A DNA stretch of 64,000 nt from Leyella lascolaii (GTDB lineage Bacteria; Bacteroidota; Bacteroidia; Bacteroidales; Bacteroidaceae), in NCBI RefSeq assembly GCF_900079775.1, contig NZ_LT556034.1:178324-242323 (forward strand), in the 5' to 3' direction. A model generated the notes under the pieces. The model worked only from the letters and a program-made list of their open reading frames with translations, did no database searches and had not been told where the DNA came from. Position 1 is the stretch's first letter. Each line of letters starts with the position of its first letter. This document shows positions 43,501-51,579 of this stretch, one piece after another. Both the position numbers and the translations under genes were made by a program.

Positions 43501-44542
43501 TCCGCTCATCGACAACGACGCCAACACCACATACACCCTGCCGTTCGACGGCGAGGCTTGGGTTGAGTACCGTTCCGAGATACCCGTAAGGATAACCACA
43601 CTGCGCGTCTGCGCGGGATATGACACCGACCGCAGCCCGAAGAACTATACTCTTCAGGCGTCTGACGACGGCTCGTCATGGACAACGCTTGCCAACGTAT
43701 CGAACGCACGCTTCAACACCAAAGGGTCGTTCAAGAATACAAGCGTATCCAACAGCAACACCTTCAAACGCTTCCGCATCACCTTCACACAGGCGTCTGA
43801 CAATGCCGCCGACGCTATCGTGATGGGCGACATACAGATACACGGCATCTGTCTGTCGGACAATGACATATTCTCCAAAGGAGGCGTAATGACATCGCAG
43901 ATAAGCAACGACAACGCCAAAGAGAATCTCGACAAACTGTATGACGGCACGGCGGACACCAAGTTCGTGTTCGACTATCTCGGTAATCCGTGGATAGAGT
44001 TCCAGGCTGACGAACCGGCGGCGGCAAACCTGTACAGCATAACGTCGGCAAACGACGAGGCATCGCGCGACCCGATGGGCTGGGAATTGCAGGGCTCGGA
44101 CAACGGAAGACGCTGGACGACAATAGACACACGCACCGGACAGAGCTTCTACGCACGCAAGAACACCCAGTTCTACAGCTTCGACAACGACCACAGCTAC
44201 CGCTTCTACCGGCTCGTACTTACCGAGAACGGAGGCGCGCGTCTGGCTCAGATGAGCGAATGGCAGCTGTTCTACAGCGAGAAGATAGCCACCGGCATCG
44301 ATGACATCACTACGGGCGAGATACGGCTCAACGTATATCCCAACCCGGTAAGCGACGTCCTGCACATAGACATGCCTGCCGACGGAACAGTGACCATATA
44401 CAACACAGGAGGTCAGGCAGTGGCTGCGCTAAGCCTGAACGCAGGAGTGAACAGCATACCTTTCGCACAATACGGTGCAGGTATGTACATCGTGAAAGCC
44501 AAGGCGGGCAACAGCACGCTCACGGCAAAGGTTGTGAAATAA
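40580..44542 (+). CDS. Secreted multidomain GH76 endo-alpha-1,6-mannanase with CBMs and T9SS domain
   Basis: This is a 1320-residue surface or secreted enzyme. After a signal peptide (1-19) comes a ricin-type beta-trefoil-like region (about 22-168). The GH76 (alpha/alpha)6 domain (about 175-540) has the catalytic aspartate pair D266-D267 in FNDDVMW. A CBM6-like domain follows (about 555-675, YSTIEAENFNTLRG ... VDWLKFTTDA). Four F5/8C (CBM32-like) domains follow (about 680-820, 822-960, 965-1105 and 1108-1235), each ending in an xExQLxG/FxL-type strand. A type A sorting domain closes the protein (about 1245-1320, VYPNPVSDVLHIDMP to GMYIVKAKAG). GH76 enzymes cut alpha-1,6-mannan backbones. Together with GH92 and SusC/D nearby this points to yeast-type mannan or mannoprotein as substrate. 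Confidence 0.9.
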   Translation: MKKLLLTVLMSGITGMASADIVPGKTYRIASAANEERVMFVDNSSLANNTSVVVWTDTEVPAQQWEAIANGDGTFSFMNVFTGKYLARNSALISASSKVLQTAKASNMGQWSVDAVSGRDGYYVIKQSSASNTFILQTTASGDGQTMTFQAWSDGGTPTKEQMWKFEEVEPISSFTDTQRTQMMDAWLAQHLRDRGSNGKTFGNGGGWGDAEMLETILDAYETTGREEYLDVFRSVFNYFKWAVGTDWLKLKYDNDYKWYGHDFNDDVMWMIIASARAYHLTGNTMYRSYAKSNFDRIYDRAYNQWGMMRWAEQSGNKNGTNSCINGPTEVAACYIAMAQTDENEREQYYEVARSLYEKQRLYLFNPQTGEVYDSFTWDESTNLPGGYNYWVSTYNQGTMLGAALMLYKHYGDEMYKRDAEKIVERTKESLCNSDGIINVCQTVDGDLCGFKGVLMRYLRRYVVEMRKTEDVEWMKDNAFMAFNNRNSYGITSSAWLTKSNENWLSDTEKDGNGNFKSFQNQPFGNSTAISAAFNAPLSTSFIGRDAYSTIEAENFNTLRGVYVTTGTGGNAAEITNIRNGFYTCYANVDFGTRPARTVEIRVSDSSTANAKIEIRLDRADGTLIGTADVPQDGGWKTVTADIAPTDGTHDIYLVYQPGSSSAGCFNVDWLKFTTDAMELPGDITKNGGVLTSSVDGTQTGALTDNSLTSAVSVQATAAQFTYRSPVAVTLKGYSIGSSAADASSDARSWTLSASNDGSTWTVLDEQTDQTFATRCTLRRYDAAADKAYTMFRLDVTKNNGGSALAVSEWQLHGLAISATDITADGGALNEGDKSATDKNASTTAVIDGETNSIFRYNSKALYRLTSYSITSSAAGNAPKSWTLYGYENAEWIPIDSRSNQQTAYNGCTQFYKVTTDKTYQNFRLVINDTEARAELAELQLFGDIAPNGELYNDITDNGGTLLASDNAGETALRPLIDNDANTTYTLPFDGEAWVEYRSEIPVRITTLRVCAGYDTDRSPKNYTLQASDDGSSWTTLANVSNARFNTKGSFKNTSVSNSNTFKRFRITFTQASDNAADAIVMGDIQIHGICLSDNDIFSKGGVMTSQISNDNAKENLDKLYDGTADTKFVFDYLGNPWIEFQADEPAAANLYSITSANDEASRDPMGWELQGSDNGRRWTTIDTRTGQSFYARKNTQFYSFDNDHSYRFYRLVLTENGGARLAQMSEWQLFYSEKIATGIDDITTGEIRLNVYPNPVSDVLHIDMPADGTVTIYNTGGQAVAALSLNAGVNSIPFAQYGAGMYIVKAKAGNSTLTAKVVK

Positions 44543-44562
44543 ACAGAATACACATGTCATAG

Positions 44563-44602
44563 GAAATAGCGGAGACTGTATGTTGCCTCCGCTATTTCTT
44601 TT
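44563..44602 (+). terminator. Terminator after GH76 gene
   Basis: GAAATAGCGGAG (44563-44574) pairs perfectly with CTCCGCTATTTC (44587-44598), followed by TTTTAT. Confidence 0.92.
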
Positions 44603-44780
44603 ATATCCGCCCATTTCATCGGGCTTTTCGCATGTTCCATGTTATTTATCAAGAGCTAAGATGCGGCGGCACCAATCATATTTAAACAAATAACGCCTGC
44701 GGCAGGGTGATTATCCCGACCAGGTAATATGCCACTCAAAGATTTCCTTTTACCTGACAGTCCGCCCTTTTTCACCCTAT

Positions 44781-44916
44781 ATCGCAATGGCGACAGCCCT
44801 GTAGAGACGCAAAATCTTGCGTCTCACGTCCTGCACACAGCAACAAACACATACAAATAAGGTATTGACGATATTGGCCTTACCCACTTGTGAGACGCAA
44901 GATTTTGCGTCTCTAC
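44781..44916. repeat. Inverted pair of REP-like hairpin elements
   Basis: A 27-bp element starting GTAGAGACGCAAAATC at 44801-44827 recurs as its exact reverse complement at 44890-44916, 62 bp away. Each copy is itself an imperfect palindrome (GAGACGCAA ... TTGCGTCTC). The left copy is preceded by TATCGCAATGGCG and GCCCT, as in repeat copy B. The pair could fold as one long cruciform or two hairpins. Confidence 0.85.
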
Positions 44917-44950
44917 TTTTTAGACAGCGAAATAATGCAGAGCCTTTTGC

Positions 44951-45052
44951 CCTGTAGAGACGCAAAATCTTGCGTCTCACGTCGAATCCATGGCAATATC
45001 CGCGCCGTCATTTCAATATTCCGTCATTTTATTTTATCTTTGTATAAGACAA
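44951..45052 (+). repeat. Promoter-bearing REP-like repeat, copy C
   Basis: The hairpin (44954-44980, same 27 bp as at 44801) is followed by GTCGAATCCATGGCAATATC, CCGTCATTTCAATATTCC and the -7 box TATCTTTGT (45035-45043), then ATAAGAC. The box lies about 109 bp before the start of the clan GH-D gene at 45152. Confidence 0.88.
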
Positions 45053-45151
45053 ACCGGCACACTCTGGGAAGTAAGGACCGCACTTTCTTTTGTCTCGAAC
45101 TATAATAAACTATAAACAGAAAATAATCATATAAAAACCTGAATAAAAACT

Positions 45152-47113
45152 ATGCAATGGAGGAATTTCATTTTTCTCGCCGCGATGGCGGCATGCGCGT
45201 GCAGCCGTCAACACACGGTGAGCACGGCAGGATGGCAGTTGAGCTTCGGCGATGGTGTGGATATAGTATACCGAGGTGACACCATAGCGGAAGGCACTTG
45301 GGCGGAATACGCGTTGGACGGAGACACGATGAAATCGGGGAATTATGAGCATACCGCATTCAGGAAGGAGCACATAGCCGACCGATACGGACGCGGCGTG
45401 CGCTGGACGCTTAGAATGAGCGGTGACTGTATGCCGCAGCTCGTGAGGACATTCAGACTGTATGACGGGTTCATGCTTACAGACATCGCTCTGGAGTCAG
45501 ACTCCGCCATAAGCACATCATACATGGCTCCGCTTGTGACGCGGAACACCGGAAAGATTATAAAAGATACGATGAAAAGGGCGATTTTCGTACCTTACGA
45601 TAACGATGCATGGATAAGATACGGTTCTTCAACACGTGCGGAAGACTCACTGAGAAGTTATGAGGTGACATGCGTGTACAACCCGGAAGGAAGGAAGGGA
45701 ATAGTGGCAGGAGCGATAGAGCACGACACATGGAAAAACGCGGTGGAACTGACAGACGGACGCAGGTCGATGAAACTCTTCAGCGGTGTAGCCGACCCTC
45801 TCACGCGCGACATGAAAGGTCACGGGGCGGTGGAATCGGCTCATCCGCACTCCGCAACGATGATGCTGGGATGCTTCGACGACTGGCGCGAAGGTATGGA
45901 GACGTATGCCGGACTGAACGCAAAGACGGCTCCGCCACGAAGATGGGACGGTGCGGTGCCTGTGGGATGGAACAGTTGGGGCGCGCTTCAGTTCAGTGTG
46001 AACCACGACAACGCCACCGAGGTGGCATGTTTTCTTGCCGACTCACTTATGCCCCGCTCGTTCCATAACGCTGACGGTCTGGTGTACACCGGGCTCGACT
46101 CGGGCTGGGACAGTTTCAAGGAGGCAGAGCTGAAGGACTTTGCCGACCGGTGCAAGTCCATGAGGCAGGTGCCGTGCATATACTGGACACCGTTCACAGA
46201 CTGGGCAAAGAACCCGGAAAGAAAGGTGGACGCCATGCCCGAATACAGATATAAGGACATATACCTCTATGCTGACGGCAAGCCGCAGGAGCTCGACGGA
46301 GCGTATGCCATCGACCCTACGCATCCGGCGGTGAGAGCGATGATGGAAAAGACGGCAAGCCTGTTCAGACGCTGCGGCTACAGGTATGTGAAGATGGACT
46401 TCATGACACACGGACGCATGGAGGCAGACTCATGGCACCGAAAAGACATAACCACCGGCACACAGGCGTACAACTACGGCATGCATCTGCTCGACAGCAT
46501 ATTCAGCGACATGTATATCAATCTGTCCATTTCACCGCTCTTTCCAGCGCAATACGCACAGTCGAGACGCATAGCGTGCGACGCGTGGAACAAGATAAAG
46601 GATACGGAATACACGATGAACGCCCTGACGTGGGGCTGGTGGCTCGACAAGGTGTACAGCTACAATGACGCCGACCACGTGGTGATGCGCGACGCCACAG
46701 AGGGAGAGAACCGCGCGAGGGTGACGTCTGCCGTAATCACGGGCATGTTCATCACCGGCGACGATTTCAGCAGCAAAGGAGACAGTACGGCAAAGGCTCG
46801 CGCCGTGAGGATGCTCGCCAACGAACGGGTGAACGCTCTCATAGACGGCAGAGCATTCCGACCGCTCAACGCTGATGACGACAGGAGCGAACATATGTTC
46901 GTACGCACAGAAGCGGACGGCAGGATATGTCTGGCGGTGTTCAACTATGGCGACAATCAGGCATCATTCACTCTTCCCACAGAACGCATGCCGATGCGCA
47001 AAGGCACGGAATACAGTGTGGACGAGCTGTGGAGCGGAGCACGCATAGACAGCACGTCGAGTCTAACACTTCCGCCCAAGGACGCGATGATATTCATGTT
47101 CAGTCCGGAATGA
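45152..47113 (+). CDS. Clan GH-D glycoside hydrolase lipoprotein (GH27/GH36-like)
   Basis: This 653-residue protein has a lipoprotein signal, CAC at residues 15-17 in MAACACSRQ. A beta-sandwich N-terminal domain (about 25-260) precedes a TIM barrel (about 265-560) and a small C-terminal beta domain. Clan D hallmarks are PVGWNSWGAL at the barrel entry, VYTGLDSGWD, the nucleophile D416 in YVKMDFMTHG and a probable acid/base D477 in SRRIACDAWN. Family members are mostly alpha-galactosidases or alpha-N-acetylgalactosaminidases; substrate here is undetermined. The promoter appears to come from repeat copy C. It is convergent with the C10 protease gene. Confidence 0.82.
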   Translation: MQWRNFIFLAAMAACACSRQHTVSTAGWQLSFGDGVDIVYRGDTIAEGTWAEYALDGDTMKSGNYEHTAFRKEHIADRYGRGVRWTLRMSGDCMPQLVRTFRLYDGFMLTDIALESDSAISTSYMAPLVTRNTGKIIKDTMKRAIFVPYDNDAWIRYGSSTRAEDSLRSYEVTCVYNPEGRKGIVAGAIEHDTWKNAVELTDGRRSMKLFSGVADPLTRDMKGHGAVESAHPHSATMMLGCFDDWREGMETYAGLNAKTAPPRRWDGAVPVGWNSWGALQFSVNHDNATEVACFLADSLMPRSFHNADGLVYTGLDSGWDSFKEAELKDFADRCKSMRQVPCIYWTPFTDWAKNPERKVDAMPEYRYKDIYLYADGKPQELDGAYAIDPTHPAVRAMMEKTASLFRRCGYRYVKMDFMTHGRMEADSWHRKDITTGTQAYNYGMHLLDSIFSDMYINLSISPLFPAQYAQSRRIACDAWNKIKDTEYTMNALTWGWWLDKVYSYNDADHVVMRDATEGENRARVTSAVITGMFITGDDFSSKGDSTAKARAVRMLANERVNALIDGRAFRPLNADDDRSEHMFVRTEADGRICLAVFNYGDNQASFTLPTERMPMRKGTEYSVDELWSGARIDSTSSLTLPPKDAMIFMFSPE

Positions 47114-47246
47114 GCACAAGGCAAGGATTTCCGCATCCGCAGGACTCCTGCGGATGGTTTGCTTCATACGGTGAAGGAGGTTTGCCTGGAGGTGCCCCAT
47201 GGACATCAGAGAAGAGAAAACGGTTATACGGACATGCGGAACGAAT

Positions 47247-47280
47247 AAAGGCGGGCACATGATGATGCCAGCCTTTTTCA
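47247..47280 (+). terminator. Terminator after the clan GH-D gene
   Basis: AAAGGC-GGGC and GCC-A-GCCTTT (47247-47277) form an imperfect stem followed by TTTTT. Confidence 0.7.
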
Positions 47281-47307
47281 GATAAATTTATTATTGGAAG
47301 AATACCG

Positions 47308-48972
47308 TTATCTCATGAATTTCTTACCATTCATGATGTATATGCCCTCTTTCAGCGCGCCAGCGTCGGTACCGACACAGCGTCCGTCGATGCTGTAGAT
47401 GCGGTTGTCGGCAGGTTTGTCGACAACCGGTTCAGTAATAACACCGTCAATGCCCGTGGTTATTGTAGCCTTGCCACCGGAAACACTAAGCAGATAAGCA
47501 CCGTCAATTGTCTCGTTGAAATGCACCGGTTGCCAGTCGGTCTCCGTATATGCCTTTGACGCGAGATATATCCTGTATGTGCCGTCACCCAGCCTTGACA
47601 CATCAACCATGACACTATAATCGGAGGCGTTTGCCGGATACACCTGATTATAAGCGAAGTTGTTGAGATTCTCCGACCTCAGAGTAACCACACTTCCGCC
47701 TTCCACCGGTTCCGCCATCAGTGCCAGATTGCCGCTGAAGCCCTCCACTCCACAATTGATGAGATTGGAGCACACGCACATAAGCTTGGTGCCAAGAAGG
47801 CGTGCCTCGAACTTTCCCTTCGTCTCAAAAGTCTGTCCGCTGCCAGATACCCACGTTATTGAAGGCATTATGCCCCACTGTGACACATACGGTAAAGCAG
47901 GCGCGTCGGCTGTATGCATCAGAATCATGTCCTGCCCGTATGAATAGCTTCCGGTGTTGGAATTGAGCAGAGCCACCTCAAAATATCCGTTGCCACTGCC
48001 ACTCCATCCCCAGTTGACGTGCACAAGACCCTCCGCGTCGTAACCGTCGAACACAAACGCATGACCGGCATTCTGCGCCGTAACTCCGCCATAGAGAATC
48101 GGGCGTCCGTTGCTTATCTAGTCGAAAATGATGTCCATCCACTCAGCCTTGGTGTAAATGTCGCGCGAGTAAAGTCTGGAGTCATATTTGAAATACTCGC
48201 TAAGCGCAAGAGTGGCGTCGTTGCTATAAGAGCCGCTGCCGCTGAGACCATAGGTCATGTCGACGGCAACACCGCAATGCAGCATAAGCTTTGCCACAGC
48301 GTCAGCCTGCTCTTCGGTGTAGTTGTTGCCTGAATAGACATCAAGCATCCTGTCATATCTGTATGTAGTGTTCTCAAAGTCGTAGTTGCCGTTCTTGCCG
48401 TCAATGGCATATCCCTTGTAACCCTGTCCTGTCGAAGGGTAAGAATGATACTTCATAATCTGCGCCATGGCAGTAGCCATACATCCGGTGGGATAGCTCT
48501 TGCCGGTGATTCTCACAAGCTCCTTGTTGAAAGGCATTGACTGGTCCCATCTCGTTGTAAGGAGCTCGTCGACAGACTCAGGATATTTTCCATCCCTGAG
48601 TTCGGCAGTCGGTGTCACCTCATATCCGTTGTCGAGAGCCGTCTGAAGCGCATGCTCAGCCATGTCCATCCACCACTGCATGGCGGGCGGCATGCCGTCT
48701 GCCGTGAACTGTGTGTCGGAATAGCCCAGCACCGGCGCGAACTTGTCGTCAGAAGCAATGACAGCGAAGCCTCCGTCCCTATAACCGATGACGTTAAGCA
48801 TCTGTCCTTTCTTCAACACCTCAAGGCTGCGGTTCTCCTTTACGGCGTGTGACGAAGGACGATGTCCTATTACCTTACGTGCCGCCTCCATCATATCCTC
48901 CACGCTGCGAGGACCTCCAAACACGGAGACTGTCATCAAAGACAGCACAAACAATGATAAAAATTTCCTCAT
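47308..48972 (-). pseudogene. C10 (streptopain-like) cysteine protease interrupted by an in-frame TAG
   Basis: The 555-codon frame is continuous except for TAG at 48118-48120 (codon 285). Before it are a signal peptide, an inhibitory prodomain (SLEVLKKGQMLNVIGYRDGGFAVIASDD) and the catalytic Cys C164 in SYPTGCMATAMAQIMKYH. After it, in the same frame, come ISNGRPILYGGVTAQ and the catalytic His H304 in GHAFVFDGYD, a beta-rich region and a C-terminal sorting-like end (GALKEGIYIMNGKKFMR). Family members normally have an acidic residue at the stop position (EIxxGRP), so GAG to TAG is the simplest change. Without readthrough the enzyme lacks its His. The next in-frame GTG (48054) lies past H304 and cannot restore activity. 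Confidence 0.9.
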
Positions 48973-49008
48973 AATATATCCGATTCAGTTTTTAAAGATT
49001 CGTGTTTA

Positions 49009-49057
49009 AAAAAGAAAAAGACAGGGCATATCCGTCAGAGAATATGCCTTGTCTTCG
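49009..49057 (-). terminator. Terminator after the SusC/SusD/lipoprotein operon
   Basis: On the minus strand AAGACAAGGCATAT pairs with ATATGCCCTGTCTT (one bulge or mismatch). It is followed by TTTCTTTTTT. It lies within 60 bp of the lipoprotein stop at 49074. Confidence 0.85.
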
Positions 49058-49073
49058 TATATGCACATGAATG

Positions 49074-49988
49074 TCAGTTTCTTGTCAGAGTGACGTTGCT
49101 GTAGATGTCCATGTATCCGCCCATGCCGTCGTCGGTCTGCACATACAGCCAGATGTCGAAAGCAGGATCGAGAGTAAGCGTGTCGGGAATGGTTCCTTCC
49201 TCTGTAAGTTTCCAGTCTATCGGGAACACGCCCTGATACACATTCTGTCTGTTGCCTGCCTCGCTGAAGAGCCACATCAGGTGATAGCCGTAATCAGGCA
49301 TGTAGCAGATTTCCTCTCCGCATACAAGTCCAAGCTGTCCAGACAATGTCTGCTGGTCGAACATGTATTCAAGTTTCCACGAATAAGTCTCTCCGGCACC
49401 GAGAATGCTTGCAGCCTCACACGTGAGAACCTTCTCGTAGTCGGAGCTGCCCTCGGCTGCGGCTTTTATCGTAACCGGGAACGAAGTCTTCATACCGTCT
49501 GCGTTTATCGCGGAGAAGGTCCATTCTCCGGCAAATGCCTTATAGAAGTTGCCGTCGTTGTCTGAGATGGTGACGGTTGTCTGCTTTCCTGTTATCTCCG
49601 CACCGTCGGCAGACACTATGGTCAGTGTGAACTGACGGTCGTTGTTTATCTCACTGTCGTCGATTATCCTCAACTCCACATTTATCGTTCCGGCACTGAG
49701 AGTGTCGCTGTTGAGATTCAGAGTCTTGTCGGTGACGGCATAGTTCTCGCCATCTACGGCTCCATCCTCGCCTACGGCAGCCGACTCTATCTTCACGCGC
49801 ACAGGTCCGTTGCGGTGTCCGCTGACTGTTATAGGAATCTGGACATAACCTGCCGTTTCGTCTACGGTAATGGCATCGCTTGAAAATCCGACCGTGCATT
49901 CCCTTGTATTCACGTCATCATCATCAGAGCACGAAGCGAAGAATGGCAGGGCTGCCAACATAAGCATTAATAATTTTATATTCTTCAT
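49074..49988 (-). CDS. Surface lipoprotein with Calx-beta-like domain (putative glycan-binding)
   Basis: This 304-residue lipoprotein has lipobox FASC followed by SDDDD. An acidic stretch right after the lipid-anchored Cys resembles the lipoprotein export signal for surface exposure in Bacteroidetes. Residues about 32-145 look like a Calx-beta domain (ITVDETAGYVQIPITVSG ... TISDNDG). The C-terminal 150 residues are a separate beta-rich domain with FAGEWTFSAINADG. It follows the SusD-like gene by 28 bp, the position of SusE or other surface glycan-binding proteins, so glycan binding is inferred from context only. Confidence 0.75.
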   Translation of the reverse strand: MKNIKLLMLMLAALPFFASCSDDDDVNTRECTVGFSSDAITVDETAGYVQIPITVSGHRNGPVRVKIESAAVGEDGAVDGENYAVTDKTLNLNSDTLSAGTINVELRIIDDSEINNDRQFTLTIVSADGAEITGKQTTVTISDNDGNFYKAFAGEWTFSAINADGMKTSFPVTIKAAAEGSSDYEKVLTCEAASILGAGETYSWKLEYMFDQQTLSGQLGLVCGEEICYMPDYGYHLMWLFSEAGNRQNVYQGVFPIDWKLTEEGTIPDTLTLDPAFDIWLYVQTDDGMGGYMDIYSNVTLTRN

Positions 49989-50016
49989 AATCGTATTTTT
50001 TCTTTAAATAGTTGAA

Positions 50017-51540
50017 TTAATAACCCGGATTCTGAACCATCTTGGGATTGGTGTCCATCTCATGAGTAGGTATAGGCCATACGAAGTGGTAATCGCCGGC
50101 AGGTACGCTCAGTCCTGTGGAATAGTCGGCACCTGGCATGGCGCAAATGTCTTCCTGCTGGGGAGTACCTCGTGTGACGCCCAGATTCCAGCGTTTGAGG
50201 TCGAGCAGACGCATACCTTCACCGATAAACTCACGATGACGCTCGTTCTGTATCTCCGTCATTATTCTGTCAACTGAAGAGAAACTCTGTGTCTGATAAC
50301 CTGCAATACGCTTTGCCTTGAAATCATTGAGATACTGTGAGGCGTTTCTCAGGTCACCTGACATGGCGTAAGCCTCAGCTGCGATGAGATACATCTCGGA
50401 GATGCGGATGAGCTTAGGCTCGATGGTGAAGCGCGCATAGTCGTATGAGCCACCGGTAGCCTGATATGGATAAGCCTTCTCCGGATACTTGTTGAATGCA
50501 AGCACATTGCCTACAACACCGGTGCTTGTCTGGAATGTAACAGGGGTGAAAAAGACACTCTTGCGATAGTCATTGTCAGAATAAAGGTCTATTGCTGTCT
50601 GGGTAGGAACATAGCTTGGTATGCCGCCGGAGGTATAGGGCAGATACTGCAGACCAGTCTGTGAAGCCAGCTGGTCGGTTTTGCTCGCTGAGAGCTTGAA
50701 TATACTTTCCGTGTCAAAGTTGCCAGCCCACATCTGGTTGAGTCTGTCGGCAGAACCGGCGAGTGTGTAAGTGCCTGTCCCGATAATCTCGGCAGCCAGT
50801 TCAGCCGCAGTGGGATAATCGTCCATGGCGAGAGCCACACGTGCCTTAACAGCCTTCACAGCATCAATTGTTATGTAATAGCTCGACTGTTCTCCTGACA
50901 CATTGACATAGAGAAGCGCGCTGTCAAGATCGTCGGTTATCTGCTTGTAAGTCTCGCGCAGAGTCTTGCGTCCTGGATAGGTGGAGGCGTCTGACGACGG
51001 ATAATAGTCGGTGCGGTATGACACTCCGCTGTTTTTCTCGTCGGCATTGCTCTCGTCATAATCCGCACAGAAGAACTGGACCAGATTAAACAGGAAGTAA
51101 GCGCGTGTGAAGAAAGCCTCACCCTTAACGTTTCTCACTGTAGCCATTACCTCATCAGTGAAGAGAGTTTTGTTGGACATGTCGCACTTGTTATAGCCGT
51201 CGATGATGAAGTTGGCGCTTGCTATCATGCTCTGGCAGCTTGAATAGAGGGCATCTCCCGAGCGCAGACTTGCGTTGAAGTCCCAGCGGTGAAGGTCGCT
51301 TATGCCTGCGCCGGTGGTGGCGTTGAAGTCGTCGCTCTGCTCGTCAGGACCGGTGCAGAAATAGCTGCTGCCGACAAAAGAGCGCATGCCGGTATAGAGC
51401 GGAACACTCATGTTCTTAAAATCAGTAGGCGTCATAAGAGCCTCATCCTCGGGAATTGCATTATAAGGATTCTTGTCCATGTCGCAGGATGCGAGTGTAA
51501 GCGTTAATGCAAGAACCGGTAATAATATATATCTGTTCAT
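50017..51540 (-). CDS. SusD/RagB-like outer-membrane lipoprotein
   Basis: This 507-residue lipoprotein has lipobox LASC in MNRYILLPVLALTLTLASCD. It belongs to the SusD/RagB family, with an N-terminal helical region containing YNAIPEDEALMTPTDFKNM and AFFTRAYFLFNLVQFF (TPR-like ligand face). Towards the C-terminus are RISEMYLIAAEAYAMSGD and IQNERHREFIGEGMRLLDLKRWN. SusD proteins cap SusC and deliver glycan or peptide ligand to it at the cell surface. It lies 39 bp downstream of the SusC gene. Confidence 0.95.
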   Translation of the reverse strand: MNRYILLPVLALTLTLASCDMDKNPYNAIPEDEALMTPTDFKNMSVPLYTGMRSFVGSSYFCTGPDEQSDDFNATTGAGISDLHRWDFNASLRSGDALYSSCQSMIASANFIIDGYNKCDMSNKTLFTDEVMATVRNVKGEAFFTRAYFLFNLVQFFCADYDESNADEKNSGVSYRTDYYPSSDASTYPGRKTLRETYKQITDDLDSALLYVNVSGEQSSYYITIDAVKAVKARVALAMDDYPTAAELAAEIIGTGTYTLAGSADRLNQMWAGNFDTESIFKLSASKTDQLASQTGLQYLPYTSGGIPSYVPTQTAIDLYSDNDYRKSVFFTPVTFQTSTGVVGNVLAFNKYPEKAYPYQATGGSYDYARFTIEPKLIRISEMYLIAAEAYAMSGDLRNASQYLNDFKAKRIAGYQTQSFSSVDRIMTEIQNERHREFIGEGMRLLDLKRWNLGVTRGTPQQEDICAMPGADYSTGLSVPAGDYHFVWPIPTHEMDTNPKMVQNPGY

Positions 51541-51579
51541 TTTTATGTTTCCTTTATTTTGTTTGTTTACGCCTTATTA

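Noticed and set aside
47308-48054. Independent gene starting at the GTG at 48054
   Set aside because: It begins just past the catalytic His of a C10 protease and continues that protein's frame. It is the distal part of the interrupted gene.
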